A stretch of 64,000 nucleotides of DNA from Nocardia tenerifensis NBRC 101015 (GTDB lineage Bacteria; Actinomycetota; Actinomycetes; Mycobacteriales; Mycobacteriaceae). The notes under the pieces are model-generated. The model searched no databases. It saw nothing but the letters and a program-made list of their open reading frames with translations, and had not been told where the DNA came from. This document shows, one piece after another, positions 57,491 through 64,000 of the stretch; position 1 is the first letter of the stretch, and each line of letters opens with the position of its first letter. Both the position numbers and the translations under genes were made by a program. The DNA lies in assembly GCF_000308715.1 (NCBI RefSeq), contig NZ_BAGH01000300.1, positions 46,609 through 110,608 on the forward strand. Direction: 5' to 3'.

Positions 57491-58546
57491 ATGAGCGAGT
57501 TGTCCCATGTGGACGGCGAAGGCCGCGCCCGCATGGTCGACGTCAGCGCCAAGTCCGACACCACCCGCATCGCGGTCGCCGAGGGTGAGCTGCTGACCAC
57601 CGCCGAGGTGGTCGCGCTGGTGCGGGCCGACGACATGCCGAAGGCCGACGTGCTGTCCACCGCGCGGATCGCGGGGATCGCGGGCGCGAAGAAGACCTCG
57701 GAGCTGATCCCGCTCTGCCATCAGCTCGCGTTGTCCTCGGTGAAGGTCGAGTTCGGCTTCACCGAGTCGAGCATCACCATCGAGGCGACGGCGAAGACCA
57801 AGGGGCCGACCGGTGTCGAGATGGAGGCGTTGACGGCGGTCGCGGTCGCCGGGCTGACGCTGCACGACATGGTGAAGGCGGTCGATCCGGCGGCGACGCT
57901 CAACGGGGTGCGGTTGCTCACCAAAGAGGGTGGCAAACGCGGACATTGGGTGCGTCCCGAGGCCGACGAGATTCATGAGGACGCCGCGGGCGATCCAACC
58001 GACTCTCCCGCAACCGAGATCGCATCACATGATGTGAAACATGTTGCGCCGGAAGCTATCTCGGGCGACCTTTGCGCAGTGGTCCTCGTCGCCTCGACGG
58101 GAGCCGCCGCGGGCACCCGCGTAGACACCACCGGCCCTGTGCTAGCGGAATGGCTTGCCGGGCTGGGCTTTTCAGTGCGCGGCCCGCTCGTCTACGCCGA
58201 CGCCGACATCGCCTTCGGATTGGCCGACGCGCTGCGGCTCGAACCGGCACTGGTGATCAGCACCGGCGGCACCGGCGCCTCCCCCACCGACGCGACCCCG
58301 GAGGCCACCCTCGCCGTGCTCACCCGCGAACTGCCCGGCGTCGCGGAGGCGATCCGCCGGCGCGGCACCGCGAAGTTCCCCCTCGCCGCGCTGAGTCGCG
58401 GCGTCGCCGGGCTGGCCGGCCGGTCGGTGGTCATCAACCTGCCCGGCTCCCCCGGCGGCGTCAAGGACGGCATCGCCGTGCTGGAACCGCTGCTCGACCA
58501 TTTGCTCGCCCAAGTCGCCGGAGGCGGAAACCATGACGACAACTGA
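57491..58546 (+). CDS. moaCB: bifunctional MoaC-MoaB/Mog fusion
   Basis: The 351-residue protein fuses MoaC (about 1-155: LSHVDGEGRARMVDVSAK, ELIPLCHQLALSSVKVEF, KGPTGVEMEALTAV), which forms cyclic pyranopterin monophosphate, to a MogA/MoaB-type molybdopterin adenylyltransferase (about 190-340: VVLVASTGAAAGTRVDTTGP, STGGTGASPTDATPEATL, LPGSPGGVKDGI). The ~35-residue linker is acidic and variable. The fusion links an early and a late step of cofactor synthesis. It starts 19 bp after moeA and overlaps moaE by 14 bp. Confidence 0.93.
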   Translation: MSELSHVDGEGRARMVDVSAKSDTTRIAVAEGELLTTAEVVALVRADDMPKADVLSTARIAGIAGAKKTSELIPLCHQLALSSVKVEFGFTESSITIEATAKTKGPTGVEMEALTAVAVAGLTLHDMVKAVDPAATLNGVRLLTKEGGKRGHWVRPEADEIHEDAAGDPTDSPATEIASHDVKHVAPEAISGDLCAVVLVASTGAAAGTRVDTTGPVLAEWLAGLGFSVRGPLVYADADIAFGLADALRLEPALVISTGGTGASPTDATPEATLAVLTRELPGVAEAIRRRGTAKFPLAALSRGVAGLAGRSVVINLPGSPGGVKDGIAVLEPLLDHLLAQVAGGGNHDDN

Positions 58547-58967
58547 GCCCGCCGTCCGGCTGGCGCACATCAGCGACCGGCCGCTCGACGCCGCCGCGGT
58601 CGAGGAGGCGGTGACCGGGCCGCACTACGGCGCGGTCGTGGTGTTCACCGGCAAGGTCCGCGACCACGACGGCGGACAGGCCGTGGCCGCGCTCGAGTAC
58701 TCCGCGCACCCGGAGGCCGCGCGCTTCCTGCACCGGGTCTGCGCCGAACTGGCCGACTCCACCGGGCTGCCGGTCGCCGCCGTGCACCGCGTCGGCGCGC
58801 TGACCATCGGCGACGACGCGATCGTGGTGGCCGTCGCGGCCGCGCACCGGGCCGAGGCCTTCACCGCCTGCGCCGCGCTGGTGGACCGGATCAAGCACGA
58901 GGTGCCGATCTGGAAAAGACAACTCTTCGCCGACGGATTATCCGAATGGGTCAACGCTTGCGGTTAA
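58533..58967 (+). CDS. moaE: molybdopterin synthase large subunit MoaE
   Basis: The 144-residue protein is the catalytic subunit that, with MoaD, turns precursor Z into molybdopterin. Conserved segments are GAVVVFTGKVRDHDGG, LEYSAHPEAA, VHRVGALTIGDDAIVVAVAA, HRAEAFTACAALVDRIKHEV and PIWKRQLFADG, with the active-site lysines. Its start lies inside the end of the moaC-mog gene, so translation is coupled. Confidence 0.95.
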   Translation: MTTTEPAVRLAHISDRPLDAAAVEEAVTGPHYGAVVVFTGKVRDHDGGQAVAALEYSAHPEAARFLHRVCAELADSTGLPVAAVHRVGALTIGDDAIVVAVAAAHRAEAFTACAALVDRIKHEVPIWKRQLFADGLSEWVNACG

Positions 58968-59056
58968 CCGATCCGTGACGCAAACCCCATGACGAATCAA
59001 CACGCCGGAGATAGCGTTTTCGCACACGCAGTTCGCCGGAGGCGCGGGAGGACGCG

Positions 59057-60064
59057 ATGGGTACCGATCAGGTTTTGCTGCACCGGTTCGTCATCTCTCA
59101 ACTCAGTGCGGCCGGTCTCGACCGGGATCGGCTGATCCGCGAGACCGGGCTGCCCGAGTGGACGATGGCCGGCGACGACGTGCACCTGCCGAGCCACACC
59201 TTCTCCCGGCTGTGGGAGCTCGGCGAGCACGGGCTCGGCGATCCGGACGTCGCGCTGAATGTGGCCCGGCGCTACCGGCTTCCGTCGCTCGGCCTGTACG
59301 ACTATCTGTTCTCCACCGCGCCGACGCTCGGCGCGGGTCTGGCGACCTGCGGACCCTACGTCACCGCGGTCACCACCAATCACCGCTTCGACCTGGTCGC
59401 CGAGTGCGAGGGCGAGGTGACGCTCTACCTCGACATGATCAAGGGCGAGGGCCGCGGCCGCGACCTCACCCAGCTGTGGGGGCTCGCCGCCGTGCTCAGC
59501 CGGGCCAGGCGGGTGGTCCGCGAACCCCTGGTGCCGCTGCGGGTTTCGCTGCGCCAGTCCGCGCCGGCCAAGGTGGAGACGTTCGTCGAGGTGTTCGGCA
59601 CCACCGCCATCGAGTTCGACGCGCAGGTCGACGCCATGGTTTTTCGCGCCGCCGATATGGACCTGCCGCTGACCACCAGCGATCCGGTGCTCGCCGCGAT
59701 CCTGCAGCCGCTCGCCGAGGCGCTGCCGCCACCGCCCCCGCTGGCCACCGCGTGGCCCGAGCGGGTCGCGGCGGCGCTGGCCGACGCGCTGGAGACCGGC
59801 GACGTCTCGCTCGATCAGGTGGCGCGCAGGCTGGCCACCAGTCCGCGCACGCTGCAACGCCGGTTGACGGAGGCGGGGACCACCTGGCGGCGGGAGCTGG
59901 ACCGGGCGCGCACGGCCCGGCTCAGCGCGGCCGCCTCCAGTGGTCCGCTGAGCCGGTCGCGGCAGGCCGAGCTGCTCGGCTACTCCGACGCGGGATCGAT
60001 GCGCCGGGCCGCTCGGCGGTGGTCGCAGTCGACCCGGGAGCGGCGGGCCGACCGGTTCGACTGA
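59057..60064 (+). CDS. AraC-family regulator with arabinose-binding-like N-domain
   Basis: The 335-residue protein has an N-terminal Arabinose_bd-type domain (about 5-190) and a C-terminal AraC HTH (about 245-330: VSLDQVARRLATSPRTLQRR, EAGTTWRRELDRARTARLSA, RSRQAELLGYSDAGSMRRAA). This is the OruR/ArgR-like group of AraC regulators. GGGAGG precedes ATG 59057. Its target is unknown; it follows moaE but has its own leader of 89 bp. The stop lies inside the first unit of a 20-bp tandem repeat. Confidence 0.9.
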   Translation: MGTDQVLLHRFVISQLSAAGLDRDRLIRETGLPEWTMAGDDVHLPSHTFSRLWELGEHGLGDPDVALNVARRYRLPSLGLYDYLFSTAPTLGAGLATCGPYVTAVTTNHRFDLVAECEGEVTLYLDMIKGEGRGRDLTQLWGLAAVLSRARRVVREPLVPLRVSLRQSAPAKVETFVEVFGTTAIEFDAQVDAMVFRAADMDLPLTTSDPVLAAILQPLAEALPPPPPLATAWPERVAAALADALETGDVSLDQVARRLATSPRTLQRRLTEAGTTWRRELDRARTARLSAAASSGPLSRSRQAELLGYSDAGSMRRAARRWSQSTRERRADRFD

Positions 60065-60141
60065 GCCGCACGGTCTCTGACTGAACCGCAGAGGTTTCGA
60101 CTGAGCCGCACGCGTTATCAGTTGAGCCGCACGGCTTTTCG
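60061..60141 (+). repeat. four 20-bp tandem repeats at the AraC gene 3' end
   Basis: Units begin CTGAGCCGCA (60061), CTGAACCGCA (60081), CTGAGCCGCA (60101) and TTGAGCCGCA (60122). The first contains the stop codon of the AraC gene, so the 3' end of the gene seems to have been copied three times downstream; the second half of each unit diverges. Confidence 0.7.
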
Positions 60142-60149
60142 GCCTGGCC

Positions 60150-60341
60150 TCACGTTCTGAGGAAACGCGCCGCGATCCCCCAGAACGTGGCATTCTCGAT
60201 CGTGCGGAAATCCCAGCTGTTGGCGACGGCGTGCGACTCCGCCACGATGCCGGAAACGTCGAAGTCGTAGCGCGTGGCGGTGCCCTTGGCCTCCAGCGCC
60301 TCGATCACATACGCGGTGGCGCTCTCCAGAGAATCTGACAT
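60150..60341 (-). CDS. small hypothetical protein (63 aa)
   Basis: ATG 60341 with GGGAG 6 nt upstream starts a 63-residue ORF (MSDSLESATAYVIEALEAKG..., ending WGIAARFLRT). It is soluble and probably alpha-beta, without Cys or repeats. Codon use fits the neighbourhood. I recognise no family. It converges with the AraC gene across the tandem repeats. Confidence 0.55.
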   Translation of the reverse strand: MSDSLESATAYVIEALEAKGTATRYDFDVSGIVAESHAVANSWDFRTIENATFWGIAARFLRT

Positions 60342-60533
60342 GGAAAACTCCCATCGGTCGCAGAACGAAACATCTCGATCTGAATCGGTGCGCCGACCCG
60401 ACAGCACGCGCGACATGTTCGCTCCATTGCGCACGTGCCGACGCGGCGGCCACCAGGACAGTCTCGTGTCCGCCCGTCGCCTCCGCCAGCACCGAACGCG
60501 CCAGTTTCGGGCCGAACGCGCCAAACTCGTCGA

Positions 60534-61577
60534 TCAGTGCGGCGTGTAGCGCCAGACGCCCAGCAAGGTCTGCGGGTCGAGTACGTCGTCGGCGATCGTG
60601 TCCTGCAAGCGTTTCGTCGCCAGGTCGGGATCCATGCCCGCGCCGATCAACACCAGCCGGGTGGTGTGGGGCTCGCCGCGCGCCCAGTTCTGCGGCTCGA
60701 ATACCAGGTGGCGGCCGACCAGGTGCATGCCGAACTTGCGGCGCTCGTCGGCGACGGCGAAGGCGGCGAAACCCTTGGCGCGGAACAGGCCCGGCGGCGG
60801 GTCCTCCAGGAAGGCGATCAGGGCGCGCGGGTCGAGCGGGCGCTCGCTGGTGAACGAGACGCTCAGGTAGTCGTCGTGCAGGTGCCGGTGGTCGGCGGGC
60901 TCGTGGTCGTGATCATGATCGTCGAGGAGCTCGTCGAAGCTCAATTGCTCTGCGACACGCGGTGTTTCGCGCAGCGGCTCGTCGAACAGGAGGTTTGGCG
61001 CGAGCCGGCCGTGCGTGGTCGCGTACACCGGCGCCGGGCCGACCAGCTCCGCGATGTCCTGCCGCAGCGCGCTCATGCCCGCGCCGGGCACGCGATCGGC
61101 CTTGTTGACCACGATTAGGTCTGCCAGCCGCAGATGCGTGAGCAGCTCGGGGTGGCGGGCGCTGCTCGCCGGGAACTGCTCGGCATCGACCACCTCGACC
61201 AGGCCGCCGTAGCGAATGCGCGGGTTGTCGCTGCCCACGACCATCCGAATGAGGTTGCGCGGCTCCGCGAGGCCGCTCGCCTCGACCACGATCACATCGA
61301 TCTTCGCGCGCGGCTGCGCCAGGCGGGTGAACAGGTCATCCAGCTCGCTGACGTCCACGGCACAGCAGACACACCCGTTGCCGAGCGACACCATCGCATC
61401 GACCTGTCCGGCCACCAGCATCGAGTCGATATTGATCGCCCCGAAGTCATTGACCACCACGCCGATCCGCGTCCCTCGGCTATTGCGCAGTAGATGATTG
61501 AGCAGCGTAGTTTTCCCGGAACCGAGAAACCCCGCGACAATCACAACAGGAATCCGGTCAGCCACGCCGACCACCAT
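60534..61577 (-). CDS. CobW/ZNG-family GTPase metallochaperone
   Basis: The 347-residue P-loop GTPase has Walker A GFLGSGKTT (~16), the metal-binding CxCC motif in GNGCVCCAVDVSELDD (~70), NKAD for guanine recognition (~160), and a C-terminal CobW_C domain. Between them lies a His/Asp-rich loop DDHDHDHEPADHRHLHDD (~229-246). Relatives deliver zinc or cobalt to client enzymes under metal limitation. No Zur-like palindrome is evident upstream, and no cobalamin or zinc genes lie nearby. ATG 61577 is the first start giving the canonical N-terminus. Confidence 0.9.
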   Translation of the reverse strand: MVVGVADRIPVVIVAGFLGSGKTTLLNHLLRNSRGTRIGVVVNDFGAINIDSMLVAGQVDAMVSLGNGCVCCAVDVSELDDLFTRLAQPRAKIDVIVVEASGLAEPRNLIRMVVGSDNPRIRYGGLVEVVDAEQFPASSARHPELLTHLRLADLIVVNKADRVPGAGMSALRQDIAELVGPAPVYATTHGRLAPNLLFDEPLRETPRVAEQLSFDELLDDHDHDHEPADHRHLHDDYLSVSFTSERPLDPRALIAFLEDPPPGLFRAKGFAAFAVADERRKFGMHLVGRHLVFEPQNWARGEPHTTRLVLIGAGMDPDLATKRLQDTIADDVLDPQTLLGVWRYTPH

Positions 61578-61655
61578 ACTGCGCGGCACGATCCCGCCGG
61601 AAAGGCGAATGCCGCCCGCCGGCCGAGAGGATCGACGCCGCCGTCGGCGCTCCTC

Positions 61656-62079
61656 TGCGGAACGATGACCTTCGCCGCCAACGCCTGAGCAGGGCGCCAG
61701 GTCCGCAGTGACAGGCCATTGTCCACACCGAAAGCTTCGAGCCGGCCGCATGAGCACGCTCGGCAGTTAGCCGTGATCTCGCTGCCCGACGACATGCCGC
61801 TCGAAAGCCGAGCGGCATCCGATGTCGGGTGGCGGTTCAACTCGATCGTCCGCGCTATTCGTCGGCAACGATGGACTCTGCCGACGAGGCGTAGGCCAGG
61901 TTTTGATCAGCCAGCGGTGAGGGCTTGTCGTTCATGCCGGGGGCGTGGCCGGCGTTGCCGCTGTCGTTCGACTCGATCGCGGCGCTCCTCAGGGAAGCGA
62001 TGAGCTTGGCCGACGAGGCGTAAGCGGGGTCATCAACGCAGCGGTCACCACATCGTTGTCCATGCCGCGAACCTTTACG
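61656..62079 (-). pseudogene. three decayed copies of the C-terminal module of the repeat-protein gene
   Basis: Three segments on the minus strand resemble the last ~30 codons of the gene at 62225. At 61656-61741 the read is EAFGVDNGLS then LAAKVIVPQ; at 61883-61945 GMNDKPSPLADQNLAYASSA; at 61997-62079 GMDNDVVTAALMTP then, after a frame change, AYASSAKLIASL. The intact gene reads ALGVDNNLVTAELINLAYAF. Frames are broken by small indels. The rest of the 647-bp interval 61578-62224 shows no gene. Confidence 0.6.
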
Positions 62080-62224
62080 TGCCGCTCGATCGGCGGGGTA
62101 CTCCTCGCCACCGCAGCCGCATGGGCATGGCCGGCGGCGAGTTCGAATCGCGCGGACGGAGGCCATGCGGCTGGAATGCCGAACGCCACCCGCGGACGGG
62201 TGGCGTTCGGGTTCGACGTCGGCG

Positions 62225-64000
62225 CTATTTGGCGGGGGCCATGAGCCGGGCGGCGAAGGCGTAGGCCAGGTTGATCAGTTCCGCGGTGACGAGGTTGTTG
62301 TCCACGCCGAGGGCTTTGGCCAGGGGCATGAGCAGGGTGAGCACCGAGTCCATGATCTGGCGGACGGCGGCCATGTCGGTCGACTCGTCCAGCGGTGACC
62401 AGCTGCCCGGTGTGGACTGCTGGGTGCCCGGCCACGGGGAGGTGCCCGGGTTGGTTTGGGCGCCCGGCGTCGAGGGTGTGCCCTGCCCCTGGGGTGCGGC
62501 TTGCCCCTGGGGGGCGGCTTGACCCTGGGGTCCGGTTTGGCCCGGCGGCACAGCCTGACCTTGGGGGCCGGTCTGACCCTGCGGTCCGCCCTGAACCTGT
62601 GGCGCCGCCTGACCCTGCGGCCCGAACTGCCCTTGTGGCAGGCCCTGTGGTGCGGGCTGTCCCTGCGGCGCGGTCTGACCTTGCGGCGCAGACTGATTGG
62701 GCGGCGCGGATTGGCTGTACGGTGCGGTCTGCCCTGGCGGGGCGACCTGGTCTTGCGGCGCGGACCGCCCCTCCGGCGCAGACTGACCTTGCGGCGCAGA
62801 CTGGCCTTGCGGTGTGGCCTGGCCTTGCGGTGTGGCCTGGCCTTGCGGTGTGGCCTGGCCTTGCGGTGTGGCCTGGCCTTGCGGTGTGGCCTGGCCCGGC
62901 ATGCCCTGACCTTGTGGTGTGGCCTGGCCCGGCATGCCCTGACCTTGTGGTGAGGCCTGGCCCTGCGGTGCGGCCTCACCAGGCGCGGCCTGTACGCCTC
63001 CGGGCGGCTCGGTCGACGCCGGATAAGGCTGCAATAGCGGCGAATTCATCTGCACCTGCGGCGCGGCTTGCTCCTGCGGGTCCGCCAAGGCCTGCAAACC
63101 CTGACCGCCCGCAGACGGTTCGGTCGACGCCGACTGCGACTGCGGCGCATCCAGTTGGAACTGCGGCATGACCCGCGGCCCGGCCAAAGCCTGCGGTGCC
63201 TGTGCACCCCCAAGCCACTCGATAAGCCCCGGATACAGCTGCAACAGCGGCAATTTCGGCTGCACCTGCGGCACGACCTGCCCCTGCGGCACCAGCCGCC
63301 CCTCCGGCCCGGCCGGCGCCGGCGGCACCTGCGCGACCCCCGGCGACTCACCCGACGCCGGCTGCGACAGTGGCGAACCCGATTGCGGCACCGCCTGACC
63401 CTGCGGCCCCGCCAAGGCCTGCAACCTTCGAACACCTTCAGCCGCGTCGATTGTTGCCGAATGTGGCTGTGATGGTGAGGAATCGGATGGCGACTGCGGC
63501 ACCGCTCGGTCCTGTGGTGCCTGAGCGGCTCCGGGCGACTCGGCCGACGCCGCCTGCGACGGCAACTGCGGACGAGTCGGTTGCCCCTGCGGCCCAGCCA
63601 ACACCTGCGACCCCTGGGTGCCTCCCGGCGACTCGGCCGACGCCGGATGGGACGGCAACTGCGGAGAGTTCGGCTGCCCCTGCGGCCCAGCCAACACCTG
63701 CGACCCCTGGGTGCCTCCCGGCGACTCGGCCAACGCCGGATGGGACGGCAACTGCGGAGAGTTCGGCTGCCCCTGCGGCCCAGCCAACACCTGCGACCCC
63801 TGAGCACCCTCAGGCGACCCGGCTGACGCTGAAAGTTGCTGCGACTGCGGCGAATCCGAGCGAGTCTGCTCGGTCGCCTGCCCCTGCGGCAGCGCTTGGC
63901 CCTGCGGGGGTGCGGCGGCTGGTGCATCCGCCGCACTGTTCGACGCCGAGTGTGGCTGCGGCGCGGTCATCGCCTGCGGTGCTGCTAGCGCGGGCGGTTG
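62225..64000 (-). CDS. Gln/Pro/Gly-rich repeat protein, 5' end beyond window
   Basis: The frame is open for 591 codons to the window edge; ATG 63970 is internal to similar low-complexity sequence, so the true start is probably outside. The protein is built from PQGQ-type units: three ~31-residue repeats near the N-terminal part, degenerate repeats in the middle, and ATPQGQ hexapeptides. It ends in a non-repetitive helical module of ~55 residues (DMAAVRQIMDSVLTLLMPLA, ALGVDNNLVTAELINLAYAF, ARLMAPAK). No signal peptide or membrane segment is visible. It is probably an extended scaffold or surface-associated protein, function unknown. Confidence 0.75.
   Translation of the reverse strand, partial: QPPALAAPQAMTAPQPHSASNSAADAPAAAPPQGQALPQGQATEQTRSDSPQSQQLSASAGSPEGAQGSQVLAGPQGQPNSPQLPSHPALAESPGGTQGSQVLAGPQGQPNSPQLPSHPASAESPGGTQGSQVLAGPQGQPTRPQLPSQAASAESPGAAQAPQDRAVPQSPSDSSPSQPHSATIDAAEGVRRLQALAGPQGQAVPQSGSPLSQPASGESPGVAQVPPAPAGPEGRLVPQGQVVPQVQPKLPLLQLYPGLIEWLGGAQAPQALAGPRVMPQFQLDAPQSQSASTEPSAGGQGLQALADPQEQAAPQVQMNSPLLQPYPASTEPPGGVQAAPGEAAPQGQASPQGQGMPGQATPQGQGMPGQATPQGQATPQGQATPQGQATPQGQATPQGQSAPQGQSAPEGRSAPQDQVAPPGQTAPYSQSAPPNQSAPQGQTAPQGQPAPQGLPQGQFGPQGQAAPQVQGGPQGQTGPQGQAVPPGQTGPQGQAAPQGQAAPQGQGTPSTPGAQTNPGTSPWPGTQQSTPGSWSPLDESTDMAAVRQIMDSVLTLLMPLAKALGVDNNLVTAELINLAYAFAARLMAPAK
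62811..62900 (-). repeat. five 18-bp tandem repeats (PQGQAT hexapeptide)
   Basis: GGTGTGGCCTGGCCTTGC occurs four times without change (62811, 62829, 62847, 62865) and once with two changes (62883). Perfect identity at DNA level implies very recent expansion. Confidence 0.9.
63591..63869 (-). repeat. three 93-bp tandem repeats (31-residue unit)
   Basis: GGCCCAGCCAACACCTGCGA recurs at 63591, 63684 and 63777, a constant 93-bp period; the first two units are almost identical over their whole length and the third diverges after about 30 bp. The coded unit contains GSQVLAGPQGQPNSPQLPSH. Confidence 0.85.

Noticed and set aside
62811..62900. CRISPR-like array
   Set aside because: The repeats are contiguous 18-bp units without spacers and lie in a coding frame.

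Overview
The window is high-GC actinobacterial DNA, most likely from Nocardia or a close relative in the Mycobacteriales. Support comes from GTG/TTG starts, leaderless-looking promoters, XRE/DUF397 pairs, F420/flavin luciferase-like oxidoreductases, and a backbone that follows the gene order I know from Mycobacterium tuberculosis: NUDIX, ABC ATPase, serB2, ctaD, fecB, then nrdF2, nrdE, nrdI, nrdH, an FMN reductase and a TetR gene (Rv3040c to Rv3055). The assignment rests on recalled synteny and protein motifs, not on a search.

Layout. 1-8.6 kb is core: partial NUDIX gene, ABC ATPase, Pth2-like protein with a chagasin-like lipoprotein, serB, ctaD, a two-domain VOC protein and a FecB-type lipoprotein. 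8.7-23.9 kb is a natural-product locus: an orphan half adenylation domain, a 3951-residue trimodular NRPS (C-A-T-E-C-A-T-C-A-T-TE) and a translationally coupled DrrABC-type exporter. 23.9-24.5 kb is a Phd-type antitoxin whose toxin partner is a truncated, frameshifted relic. nrdF follows at 24.8 kb.

25.8-47.3 kb is an accessory block between nrdF (+) and nrdHIE (-). It holds a MerR/flavin oxidoreductase pair, an XRE/DUF397 pair, a heptad-repeat protein, a hydrolase/DinB/methyltransferase operon facing an XRE-cupin regulator, an orphan second-type mraY, mgtE with a Pro/Arg-rich upstream ORF, a DJ-1/PfpI protein, a glycosyltransferase, an IclR regulator, and a seven-part organosulfur locus. That locus has a tiny leader peptide ending in Cys-Arg-Arg, an SsuABC-like importer, an NtaA/DszA-type monooxygenase, a fumarate-reductase-like flavoprotein, a two-cluster ferredoxin, and a further luciferase-like oxidoreductase downstream.

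47.3-64 kb returns to backbone: nrdHIE, FMN reductase and TetR, nadE, an ECF sigma factor with a double YCII-domain partner, the molybdenum-cofactor cluster (moaD, moaA / moeA, moaC-mog fusion, moaE), an AraC regulator, a CobW GTPase with a His-rich loop, and a Gln/Pro/Gly-rich repeat protein running off the window edge, preceded by three decayed copies of its own C-terminal module.

Regulatory signals readable by eye: a matching pair of NrdR-like boxes, both with a 32-bp repeat distance, upstream of nrdF and of nrdHIE; a MerR-type promoter with a 19-bp spacer; palindromic operators before two TetR genes, the XRE gene and the antitoxin; two peptide-based leader candidates (mgtE and the sulfur operon); and strong terminators between convergent genes.
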